Assembly: GCA_029990175.1 (NCBI GenBank)
Contig: JARKIP010000011.1
Span: 21,922,001-21,986,000, forward strand
DNA from: Petunia secreta
Lineage: Eukaryota; Streptophyta; Magnoliopsida; Solanales; Solanaceae
DNA: 64,000 bases
Reading direction: 5' to 3'
The position numbers and the translations under genes were made by a program. Under the pieces are notes generated by a model. That model made no database searches. It was not told where the DNA came from and saw only the letters and a program-made list of their open reading frames with translations. Positions 9,904 to 20,930 of this stretch are shown in pieces; the stretch's first letter is position 1, and each line of letters starts with the position of its first letter.

Positions 9904-12865
9904 TGTTGACACCCAATTTTGTCCCTCCTTTTCTCCATAATTGGCTATATTTAGTTTAAAGGTGCAATACTGACTGTTTGAACGAAATGTGCATTAGAAA
10001 CCATGCATTTACGTGCATTATCCCCTACTTATATATTATATACTTAAATGTGGCTATATTACGTAATTTTGCATTATTTAAACTATTTGTCAAAATGTGG
10101 TTGTTTGGGCAATTTTGGTGCATTTATAACACTTAATAATTATTTGTAGTTATTTATACCTAATTAATTTAATTTGACTCTAATTGTTCTTCATGTGTGT
10201 TATTTTCTTTGTATGATATATATACATTTATATTGAACCTTTAGTTAAAATATGTCCAATTAAAATACGTCAATTCTGTTAGGGAGTACTTGCAATCTCC
10301 TTCCAGTTATTTTGAATAAAACCCAAAATTATTCAATTTTCCTTTTTCTAGACAATTTTCCAAATTATCCCTTCTTTCAACCGTCAAGATCGTCAATCTC
10401 TTTGGAGGACAGTAGAAACATTCTAAATTCTTTGCCCATGAACCTAGACGGTTCTTAGCTATATCAATTTTGAAAATTCAAATCTCTCATTTGGTTGTTA
10501 TCTTACCTAGCTCTATCTTATATTCTTTCCTAATTTGATCTTAAATTTGCGTACAACTTTAGTAGGAGTTCCCTTGTCATTTATCTCTGATTCATCTTAT
10601 TAAGGATAATTGTCTCTTACATATATTTTCATTAATTTGAGATTCCTTGATTCCTCACATCAAAAGATTTCGATTCTATATTGTTAATTCCTATTCTTTT
10701 CTCCATTAAGAATCCCAACGGCTACTAGTTGATTTCAATCTTTTCCTTGTTTGACATTTTAATATCAGCTATATATACTAGTTCTCTTAAGCTTCTCTAG
10801 GCACTATCATGACCACACACGCCTATCTCTTCATTAGCAAGAGATCAGACATCTTCTTCTCAATATTATTGATGGCTCTTCATTTTTTCCACGGCACCTC
10901 TCATTGTCTCTTCTTCTCCATGATTAATTATACGCCGAGTCCACATTTTTCTTTTGCCTATCAAATACAAAAACATATAACAACTACATAAACCTCCTGT
11001 TTTCCTTTTACATCATCTAATACACCCCTACACTCTCTTATCACCAACATCAGAGAATACTCCTTCACCTCTTTCTAACGAACCTCATCTTATACTATCC
11101 AGTCTCTTTAATCTCTCAGACAAATACAACTCGCCGCTTCATCTGAATTTGTTGAAAAACTTTCAAGTTAGGGTTCATTAGTCCCACAACCACTCGCTCT
11201 CCTTTTTCTAAGTCCATGTTTCGAAAGGGTCTCAAGGCGAGACTCCATGCCGGCCCAGATCGAAGAGCTCGTTGCATTCTGTACTCGTTTGCAGGTTATC
11301 CCATGACATATTTTCTCTACTTTATTATGCTTCCTGCGTACTTGTTATATGTATTTAAAACCTGTCATAGCATCCAGTTAGATTAAAATGCCGTTTGGTT
11401 AGTCGATGCATGATCGTTCAAGGATATTACAACATTTATTTTTATCTTGAACAATTCTTAGGATTAATTTGCTACAGATACCTAATGGTTAATCGCCTGA
11501 GTTAATTAGTTTAGAACTGATAAGTTCATGTCACAAGGCTGCATTTTCCAAGTGTACCAAGTATAGTTGAATTGTTCGTTACTAATATGCGTAAGTTGTT
11601 ACCATTTATGGTACAAATCTCGGTAGAAGCTCTATGAATGAACACGTCATTGAGAGAACTCTCTGGTTAATTTATCCTACATAAAGTTTCGTAATTTTAC
11701 ATAAGTTGCATTGGAAATCTCGTACTATGTAAGATGGAAATTTCATATTCTGAAGTTGTTGGTAGACAATTTCTTAAAGATTTTTATTCGCTCTCATATT
11801 GTTGAAAGTTGCCTATCATTTGTTTCTCTGTTTAAAGATGCAAACCAATAAAAAGTTATATCTATGCAAAATTACATCTAAATTTATTTAGAAGACAAAT
11901 GCTCTATCGATGCATTTCTTTCTTAAGATCTGATTTTGTATTACTCTTCTCAATGTGCTCACGCACATACATTGATTAGGAATAATATTTAATTCTCTTA
12001 TCAAGTCGCAGTACTTATCTGTCTATAGTAAAAATTGCATGCTAAGGTTCGGAAGTTGTCAATCTATTTTATCGATTTCTTAAAGAATAGATATGCTCTC
12101 ACCTTTTGAATATTTCTTGGCATGTAAACTTCAATCGGGTGCCATGTTTAAAGCTCAACCTCGCTGTACAACGGAAGCAAGCACAGCCCAAGCTAAGTCG
12201 CCACTCCAAGTGGGGTCAGGTATGTTCGGGGATATGATGACAATGGCAGGCTAATGACTTCTCGAATGAAGAACACATATATAGCTTTATAATATTAAAG
12301 CAATTAGATACTCCCTCAACTTTGATTTGATATGTCACTCTCTTATAATTTTTAAAAATTCATCACTTTTACTATTTTTGAAAAACAATTTTAATTTTTC
12401 CTTAACCGTTTAGCAGGTTTTCAAAATTAAATATTAAATTATTTTAAGCTTTACGTTGTTTTCAAATAGCGACACTTCTTAAACAGAAAACAATCTTTAT
12501 TCATACTATTGATGCTAAATTAATTTGAGTTAAACACTAATTTCAAGCTAAATATTTTAATATTTCTTTGTCTTGTCTAAAAACGTTTAAGACTGTTGAT
12601 CATACAAAGCCAAATAGAGGGAAGTAACATCGGATTGGGCCCTTCTTCGCTTCGCCTATACTGATCCCGCTTTCTTTTAAATACTTTATTTGAGTTCATT
12701 TATAGTTACGTTATTTAATTATTTTCTCAATTTAAATTCATCACCAAGGATAATAAAGTGGCACATGCCTCTACTAATAATTTTCTCTTTTGTGAAGTAT
12801 TACATTCGAAAGGAGACTTTATGGAGGATTCTAAGGATTTCTCTCTACTCATGTGGCTTCGTACA
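9904..12865 (+). repeat. Left part of the solo LTR
   Basis: AT-rich, non-coding, 2.96 kb, ending at the target site GTACA (12,861-12,865). A GC-richer block lies around 12,130-12,240. Short open frames (for example 10,809-10,991) have no domain and are treated as chance. Confidence 0.65.
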
Positions 12866-13714
12866 TGTAACGACCCTCAAATAGTCGTTACGGGATCCGG
12901 ATCTCGATTTGCATGTCGACAGTCCCAAAAGCTCCGTTAGGTCATTTATGACCCGTCTGTGAAATCTGAGTCGAAACGGAGTCCGTTTGATAGGTTTTCG
13001 AGAAAATGATCCGTTTATGAAATTCCGGAAAGGAATTTGGGGTTTCGATAGGTCGTTTTGAGTAAACGAACCCCGATGGAAAATCTGAGCGCACCGTTAG
13101 GTCCGTCTCGTCATTTATGATATGTAGCAACCTTCAAAATTGAAAACGGACCTCGTTTGATAGGACTTTTGATAAAGTCCCCGTTTCGAAAGTTTAAAAG
13201 AGTTAAAAGAGGTTTCCGAGCTCGATTTGAGCAAATGAGCTCCGATGAGAGATCCGAAAGTTCCGTTAGGTTCGTATAGTCATTTGTGAATTGGATTCCG
13301 AGGTCGTTTGGTTAAATTTCGCTATTTTGGCGAAAGTCGAAAATTGAACCTTTGCCATGGGACCCACATTTTGAGTTCTGGAGGTCCGAATTGAGTTCCG
13401 TCTTGACGAGCATGTCACCCAAGTATTTTATGGCTTGTGTAAAAAATTTGGGATCATTCCGAGCTTCGTAGGGTCCCGTTTTGCCCCTAAAACAGTAGAA
13501 AATCTGGTGTGACTTTTCTGTTCTGTTTTGGCGCAAATAGCCGGATAAAAGCTAATTTTTCGGCCAATCCGTAAGGAATTAGGAAAAACGCAAAACATGA
13601 AAGTTGTAGCCCTTTGAGATGTGGTTCTAATGGCACCGGTTTCAGGTCATTTGGACATTCCTATCAAAAGTTATGAGTTTTTCAAAAGAAGCTGTCACAG
13701 AGGCAAAAAACTGC

Positions 13715-13722
13715 TATAAAAA
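13715..13722 (+). promoter_or_regulatory. Putative TATA box in LTR1
   Basis: TATAAAAA in the context CTGCTATAAAAAGGCC. It is present in LTR1, LTR2 (21,781) and LTR4 (37,909). In LTR3 (29,846) the following G is T (TATAAAAATG). Probable retroelement promoter, by motif only. Confidence 0.6.
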
Positions 13723-14586
13723 GGCCATTTCGGGCCATTTCGGTTCATAACTTATAAAAATCATTTGGTGAGCTCTTGAGGTGATTTTTGGGTATTTCTT
13801 GAAGACCCAATCATACTTACACTTAAGGTAAGCCCTTTCAATCCATCTTTATGTTGATTAACACAAGAATCAAAGGGTTGATTCTTGGAAATGGGTTAGA
13901 ACCCTAGATTCTTAAGAATTGGGGAAAGACATCGAGCAAGGCTCGCATGTGGAATCTAAGTGTACTTTTGGACTCACGGGAGCGTGGGGAGTCCGGAAAA
14001 GTACATTTTGTAAATTTAGGGCTCGGCCCTACCCGAGGGCATTTTGGTAATTTTTACCCTAGGATGCCTATATGCTTAAATAGCTATAATTGAGCACTCA
14101 TATGTGCTATATCTTGTCTTAATAGACCTAGTGGAGAGTCCTTCGCAGACAAGGCGAGCGGGAAAGGAGATTCTTCCCGGCATTTGAGCCCGAATTTCGA
14201 GGTAAGTGAGACTTGACCTCTATTGTGCTTGTGGACTCTTCCTTCATGCTAGTATGCTTCATGTACGCATATATATACCTAACAATGGTTAGGATTAATG
14301 ATGTGAATTACTTGCTATTATTGTTTGTTATAAAAAGCGAGATTGTGACTCGACCGAGGTATGTGCCGGTCTAAACGCTACGTCGAGGTAGCTTAAATTT
14401 ATATCGTAGTAACGCTTGCTACGCCATGCTTAGATAGCAAGAACTTGGGACATGGCCGAGGATGTTGCCGGCATGTCATGATAAATGTCTTGCCGAGGAT
14501 TTTGCCGGCTTTTGTATGATATTGGTACTTGATTTGTTCACGTGCCGGGTTGGGTAGTGCTGTCTATACGTAACCTTGGGTTGGAC

Positions 14587-15143
14587 GACATGGGAGTAGG
14601 GATTGTACCCCCAAACTGTGGTCGGGTTAACCTTCGCCTTACGTTCAGCTAGCATAACCAACCTGGGTTACGGTGACTGTGAAATATTATCGTTATTAAT
14701 ATTTCTGTTATTATTTCTGTTATTGTTATTAATGTCGTGGATATTAATACTGTTAGAGGGACACTTGACAGGGGGTGTGGTGTCGCCTATACTATGAGAT
14801 GTGTCACACTTGACAGGGGGTGTGGTGTGGACACTTGATCTTTGAGATGTGACACACTTGACAGGGGTGTGGTGTGGTCACTTGATTTATTGAGATACGC
14901 CGCACTTGACAGGGGGTGTGGTGCGATCGTAGACAGATTTGAGATGAGCCAATGACTACGGGTCGTTGGTCTACTTATTCATGATTGTGATAGTGACTTC
15001 GGGTCACGGTATATGGTTGATACTTAGTAGTGGTGTTGCTAGTCCATCGTAGGTCTAGGTTAGTCGGCACGGGAGTAGAGATTGGACCTCCAAACCGCCG
15101 CTGAGTTGACCTATGCCTTACGTTGGATGGGCATAATCCTTGA
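14587..15143 (+). repeat. Internal repeats in the Tekay LTR
   Basis: Two nested patterns. First, four copies of a unit of about 48 bp begin CACTTGACAGG at 14,762, 14,807, 14,855 and 14,903. Second, a block of about 78 bp with GGGAGTAG...TGCCTTACGTT-like content occurs at about 14,587-14,664 and again, diverged, at about 15,065-15,142. Both patterns recur in LTR2-LTR4. They may be transcriptional subrepeats; their function is unknown. Confidence 0.75.
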
Positions 15144-15674
15144 GACTTCTGGTTACTACTTGTGTGTATGGAATGTGTTACATCTATTTGTGATTTCACT
15201 ACTTTATTGTATGATTACTATAGTATGTTGTTGCTTATGATGCATGTAGCGACTTGTCCCGCAAGGGTACCTTAGCGGGCCTGTCGGTGATCTTACTGGG
15301 CTTCGGCTCATAACTTACTCTGCTACGTGCGCAGGTCCTTCATCCAGTCAGCAGCCCGGACGTTAGCGATTCCCGAGGCTTCTGAGACTTTTGATTGAGG
15401 TGAGCCGACCACACAGACCGTGGTGGCATACCGCCGGAGTCACTTAGAGATAGGACTCAGATTTCTTTGATGTATATTCATACTTTATTGAGTCACTCTT
15501 AGAATGCTCCAATTCTTTTTTGGATATATTCTTTTGGACTTCACCCTTTTATATTTATATATCCATTTATGATCTTTTCACATTATTGTTCTTTTCCGCA
15601 TCTTGTTTCATTGGTTCGCCTAGGCAAATGTTGTTTAGGTGCCATCACGAGCCCTTGGAAATTGGGTCGTGACA

Positions 15675-15882
15675 GTTTGGTATCAGAGCCCTAGGTTCTA
15701 ATTCGAGTCCTAGGAGTCTTGGAGCAGTGTCTGAGTAGAGTCTTGCTTATGGGTATGTTTTCGACCATACTTATGAGCGAGAGGCTACAAGGGCATGTTA
15801 GGAAATGTTTTCCCTTCGTTTCATCTCTATTCGTGCTGAGTAGCTTATATAGGTGCTGACCCTTTTTCGTGTATTGTATGAG
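15675..15882 (+). other. Primer-binding site and leader, copy 1
   Basis: TGGTATCAGAGC (tRNA-iMet type) begins at 15,679, four bases after the LTR end. A leader of about 190 bp precedes the gag ATG at 15,883. The same arrangement occurs after LTR2 and LTR3. Confidence 0.88.
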
Positions 15883-18800
15883 ATGGCGAGGACGCGAGCA
15901 TCCTCAGCCAGGAGGGCTGCATCTTCTACACCCGCGTCTGCGGGAGAGCCATCAGCACCTACGCAGCCGCCAGCTGCTAAGAAGACTCGGGCAGGTCGCC
16001 CGTCAGCCACTAGGCAGGACACAGCTATCCCTGCGGTGTCCGCAGCGACTCTGTCAGCATCTATTCCCCCTGTGCCTGCTGTTGTGCCAGGCACCGTTGT
16101 GATCTCTTCAGAGGAGTATATGAGATTGATGGCCTTGTCTAGCCATCAGGTCCCTGTCAGAGATGATGTTGCAGCTCCTGTTTCGGCTCCTCAGCCGACC
16201 ACACATGTTATGAGCACGCCTACTTCTGAGGCTGCTCCTGATCATATTGCCCAGCCTTTATCTTCTGCTCCTCAGGCAGGTCCTGTTATTTCTACTCCTC
16301 CTATGGGCACTGAGGAGGTTGCCAAGAGGATAGAGTCATTCATGAAGCTTCAGCCTCCAGAGTTCGACGGTACCTCAGCTACATGTACTGCCCAGAGGTA
16401 CATTCAGAAGTGTGAGAAGATTTTGACAGTTCTTGGTACTAGAGACACCTTAGGGGTGCAGTGTGCTTCTTTCAGATTATCGGGAGATGCGGAGACATGG
16501 TGGGTCTCCATGATGCGGCAGAGGTCTAGTGACCTCCCTCCTTTGTCTTGGGCTGAGTTCGTGTCTATGTTCATGAGCAGGTTCGTGCCCCAGAGTCAGC
16601 ACGATGCTCAGAGGCGCGAGTTTGAGGGGTTGAGGCAGGGAAACCTGTCTGTTTCAGAGTATGACACCAGGTTCTTGTGGTTGTCTCAGTTTGCGCCGGC
16701 TATGGTGGCTCAGGAGAGGGACAAGGTCCTCCGGTTTGTTGAGGGTCTTCATCCCCGCTTGCAGGTAGCTGTTGCCCCTGATATGGGCAACAAGTCATAT
16801 TTTGAGATAGTTAATGTGGCGCGGCGGATGGAGGATATCTTCGCCAGGGCTGACGCGGAGAGAGCGGCCAAGAGATCGCGTCAGTCTGGTGGGTATAGTG
16901 GATCCGCTCAGAGGGGTCAGGGTCATCAGGGCCGTTCTCAGTCTAGGCCCCAGGCTGCTGCTTTGCCTGCCCAGGATTTTTCTTCAGAGACCCCGAGGCC
17001 TCAGTCATCCCAGAGGCGGGGTGGCTCTTCGCAGTCTGGTCCGCCGCAGTGCGGGAGGTGCCATCAGAGGCATCATGGGAGGTGTTCGTCTGGAGGTGGT
17101 CATGGCAGAGGTGGTAGAGGCGGTAGAGGAGGTAGAGGTGATGGATGTTTTGAGTGTGGGTCTCCAGAGCACTATGTCAGGAGTTGCCCTTATGTTTCAT
17201 CAGGTCGCCAGGGATCCGCAGCTATGGTACCATCTGGTCCTCAGGCCGCCAGGCCCGTTTCTCAGATTCCTCCTAGACAGCAGTCTCAGAGAGCTCCGGG
17301 TTCAGGAGGCTCGGCGCAGGTCTATGCTATGACTCGTCAGGATGCTGAGGCATCCAATGATGTCATCACAGGTATTATTTCTGTCTGTGGCCGCGATGCT
17401 TATGCTCTTATTGATCCGGGGTCTACCTATTCGTATGTGTCGCCGGGATTTGCCCCTTGCTTGGGCAGGGATCTGGTCTTCTTAGATGATCCCTTTATGG
17501 CTGCCACCCCTGTCGGGTCTTCTATATGTGTAGATAGGGGTTATCGGCAGTGTATGATCTCCATCTGTGGTGTAGAGTCCTTAGTGAACCTGATGCTGCT
17601 CGATATGTCTGATTTCGATGTCATTATGGGCATGGATTGGCTGGCTTCCTGTCATGCGACTTTGGATTGCCATGCCAAGTCCGTGACGATCGGGGCAGAG
17701 GGTGAGTCTCGGGTTGTATGGAGAGGTTCCATGCCTTCTCCGAAGAGTAGGATCATTTCTTTCTTGGAGGCGCAGAGGATGATATCTAGTGGGTGCGAGG
17801 GATATATTGCTTCAGTTCGGGATGTCCGGGCAGAGGAGTTATCCCTTGATAGAGTTCCGGTTGTTTGTGAGTATCCGGATGTGTTTCCTGATGATTTGCC
17901 GGGTTTGCCGCCTATGCGGGAGATAGAGTTTTGCATTGATCTATTGCCAGGCACTCAGCCTAAATCTATTCCCTCGTATCGTATGGCTCCTGTTGAGTTG
18001 AGGGAGCTGAAGGAGCAGATTCAGGATTTGCTCGATAAGGGCTTCATTAGGCCCAGTGTGTCTCCATGGGGTGCCCCGGTATTATTTGTGAAGAAGAAGG
18101 ATGGCTCTATGCGGATGTGTATTGATTACCGGCAGCTGAATAAGGTTACTATCAAGAATAGGTATCCTTTACCGCGTATTGATGATTTGTTTGATCAGCT
18201 TCAGGGTGCTACCTTCTTCTCGAAGATTGATTTGAGGTCGGGGTATCATCAGTTGAGGATTCGGTCCGAGGACGTTTCCAAGACTGCTTTTCGTACCCGA
18301 TATGGCCACTATGAGTTTCTGGTGATGTCTTTCGGGCTTACGAATGCCCCAGCTGCTTTCATGGATCTGATGAACCGAGTGTTCAAGGCCTACCTTGACT
18401 CCTTCGTCATTGTGTTTATCGATGATATCTTGGTTTATTCGAGGAGCAGGGAGGAGCATGAGCAGCATTTGAGAGTTGTTCTTCGGACTCTGAGGGATCA
18501 GCAGTTGTATGCCAAATTCTCCAAGTGTGAATTTTGGCTCAGTTCTGTATCTTTCCTAGGTCACGTGGTGACCAAGGATGGGGTGTGTGTTGATCCGAAG
18601 AAGATAGAGGCCGTTCAGAGTTGGCCTAGGCCTACTTCTCCTACAGAGATTCGGAGTTTCTTAGGCTTGGCAGGTTATTATCGGCGGTTCGTCGAGGGGT
18701 TTTCTTCTATTTCAGCACCTCTGACGAAGTTGACCTAGAAGAATGTTCCTTTCCTGTGGTCCGATGCCTGTGAGTCTAGCTTTCAGAAGCTTAAGACTCT

Positions 18801-20805
18801 GTTGACTTCAGCGCCAGTGTTGGCCTTGCCTAGTGGATCCGGGGGATTCACCGTATATTGTGATGCTTCGGGTGTTGGCCTGGGTAGCGTTCTGATGCAG
18901 GAGGGTAAGGTGATAGCTTATGCCTCGAGACAGCTGAAGGTCCATGAGAAGAATTATCCTGTCCATGATTTGGAGCTGTTAGCTGTCGTGTTTGCACTGA
19001 AGTTGTGGAGGCACTATCTTTATGGCGAGCCATGTGAGATATTCACCGATCATAAGAGTCTCCAGTACTTGTTCACTCAGAAGGACTTGAACGGGAGACA
19101 GCGCCGCTGGTTAGAGCTGCTGAAGGATTATGATCTTTCTATCCGGTATCATCCCGAAAAGGCTAATGTTGTAGCCGATGCCTTGAGTAGGAAGTCCATG
19201 GGTAGCCTCGCCTATCTTGATGCTGATATGAGGCCGTTGGCCCGTGAGTTGCAGGCTTTGTCCATTAGTGGGGTTCGGTTTGATGATTCTGTTCCAGGCC
19301 GGGTGCTTGCATATGTGGGGTCTCAGTCGTCTTTAGCTTCCCAGATTCGGGAAAGGCAGTTCGAGGATCCTTATCTGAGAGATCTCCGGGACAGGGTCCT
19401 GAGTGGGGGAGTGTCCTCGTTCGTGATTGGTGATGATGGTGCTTTGCGGCTTAACGGCCGGGTATGTGTTCCAGCCATTGTGGAGCTGAGGCAGATGATT
19501 TTGGCAGAGGCTCACAGTTCGAGATATTCCATTCATCCGGGTACTGCGAAGATGTATCATGATCTTCGAGAGCTGTATTGGTGGAAAGGGATGAAGAGGG
19601 ATGTTGCTGATTATGTATCTCGGTGTTTGAATTGCCAGCAGGTGAAGTATGAGCACCGGAGGCCAGCCGGGGTGACCCAGTCTATGCCCATTCCCGAGTG
19701 GAAGTGGGAGCAGATCACTATGGATTTCGTAGTTGGTTTGCCGCTGACCGTGGGTAAGCATGATTCGGTGTGGGTAGTAGTTGATCGACTGACGAAGTCG
19801 GCTCACTTCATTCCAGTGAGGACTACTTATACCTCGGAGCGTCTGGCTCGTATCTTCATTGAGCAGATTGTGAGATTGCATGGTGCTCCTGTTTCTATCA
19901 TTTCTGACCGAGGTGCTCAGTTCACAGCTCAGTTTTGGAGATCTTTTCAGAGAGAGCTGGGTACTCGGGTCGATCTCAGCACTGCATTTCACCCGCAGAC
20001 TGATGGCCAGTCTGAGCGGACCATTCAGATCCTCGAGGATATGTTGAGGGCGTGTGCTATTGATTTTGGAGGCCATTGGGATAGCCATTTGCCGCTAGCA
20101 GAGTTTGCGTATAATAATAGCTATCAGGCTTCTATCCAGATGGCTCCGTTTGAGGCATTGTATGGTCGGAGATGTCGCTCGCTTATCGGTTGGTTCGAGT
20201 CTGGTGAGGTCCAGGTGTTGGGGCCCGATTTGGTGCAGCAGACCTTAGACAAGGTCCGGGTTATTCAGGATCGACTCCGCACGGCTCAGAGCCGGCAGAT
20301 ATCGTATGCAGATCGGAGGCGGAGAGATCTTGAGTTCATGGTTGGGGACCGGGTATTCCTCAGAGTGTCGCCCATGAAGGGTGTTATGAGATTTGGGAAG
20401 AAAGGCAAGCTCAGTCCTAGGTTCATTGGGCCTTTTGAGTTATTGGAGCGCGCTGGCGCCGTTGCTTATAGACTGGCTTTGCCTCCCTCTCTGTCTGTTC
20501 ATCCGGTGTTCCATGTGTCCATGCTCCGGAAGTATGTTCACGATCTGTCTCATGTGATCGATATGGCTTCCGTGGAGGTAGATGGCGACTTAGCTTATTC
20601 GGAGGAGCCTATTGCTATTGTGGCTAGAGAGGTCCGTAAGATGAGATCGAAGGTGATCCCGCTCGTGAGAGTTCAGTGGGGGCATCACTCCATTGCCGTG
20701 CCCACTTGGGAGCTTGAGTCAGAGATGCGTGAGAGGCATCCGCGCTTGTTCGATGATTCAGGTATGAAATCCTTGTATTTTCTAAGCCTGAATTTGCATT
20801 TTTAA
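15883..20805 (+). CDS. gag-pol: gag-pol polyprotein, Tekay copy 1 (one in-frame TAG)
   Basis: A 1,640-residue frame from ATG 15,883 (MARTRASS) to TAA 20,803-20,805, open apart from one TAG at codon 952 (18,736-18,738). The upstream extension to 15,853 lacks an ATG. Order: Ala/Pro-rich N terminus; gag core (FRLSGDAETWW, near residue 197); RGG-rich stretch and CCHC knuckle (CFECGSPEHYVRSC, near 422); protease with D-P-G-S at about 510; reverse transcriptase with FIDD near 845-848; RNase H (YCDASGVGLG, near 990); integrase with HHCC finger (CLNCQQVK) and D1281, D1342, E1378, the last two 35 residues apart; C-terminal chromodomain-like segment from about 1,574. The TAG lies between RT and RNase H and probably arose from CAG. 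Full-length product would need readthrough; otherwise the copy is dead. Confidence 0.93.
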
Positions 20806-20930
20806 GTTTTATTGATTTCGGGTGGTACCGAGGGGTCCTCGAAATCCGTGCCAGCTCCGTGGCTAGTGTGTGGATCCTACCTTAGACTTAGGCTCGTCCG
20901 AGGACGGCCGAGAGTCTAAGTGGGGGAGAA
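20806..20930 (+). other. 3' untranslated end with hairpin and polypurine tract, copy 1
   Basis: Contains a stem-loop at 20,881-20,920 with outer arms CTTAGACT / AGTCTAAG and an inner CGTCC / GGACG pair. The polypurine tract GTGGGGGAGAA follows directly, up to the LTR2 start at 20,931. The same layout lies at 28,947-28,996 and 37,009-37,058. Confidence 0.8.

Larger units (their letters stand above)
12866..15674 (+). repeat. LTR1 of the Tekay array
   Basis: 2,809 bp, TGTAACGACC...GGTCGTGACA, bounded on the left by the target duplication. A TATA-like TATAAAAA is at 13,715-13,722. It carries private differences from the other LTRs, for example ATATGCTTAA where the rest have ATAGGCTTAA, and GCAGACAAGG where the rest have GCGGACAAGG. 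Confidence 0.95.

Noticed and set aside
12302..12420. TACTCCCTCAACTTTG as a possible MITE end
   Set aside because: It resembles a Stowaway start but no matching inverted end was found nearby, and it lies inside the solo LTR.
15798..16094. 98-residue minus-strand Ala-rich frame (repeated per unit)
   Set aside because: Antisense of the Ala/Pro-rich gag N terminus.
16814..17332. 172-residue frame inside gag-pol (also at 24,880 and 32,942)
   Set aside because: It overlaps the gag frame in another phase and reflects the GC-rich, repeat-like RGG region; no domain is visible.
19333..20088. 251-residue minus-strand frame (also at 27,399 and 35,461)
   Set aside because: Antisense shadow of the integrase region, conserved only because the three units are near-identical.
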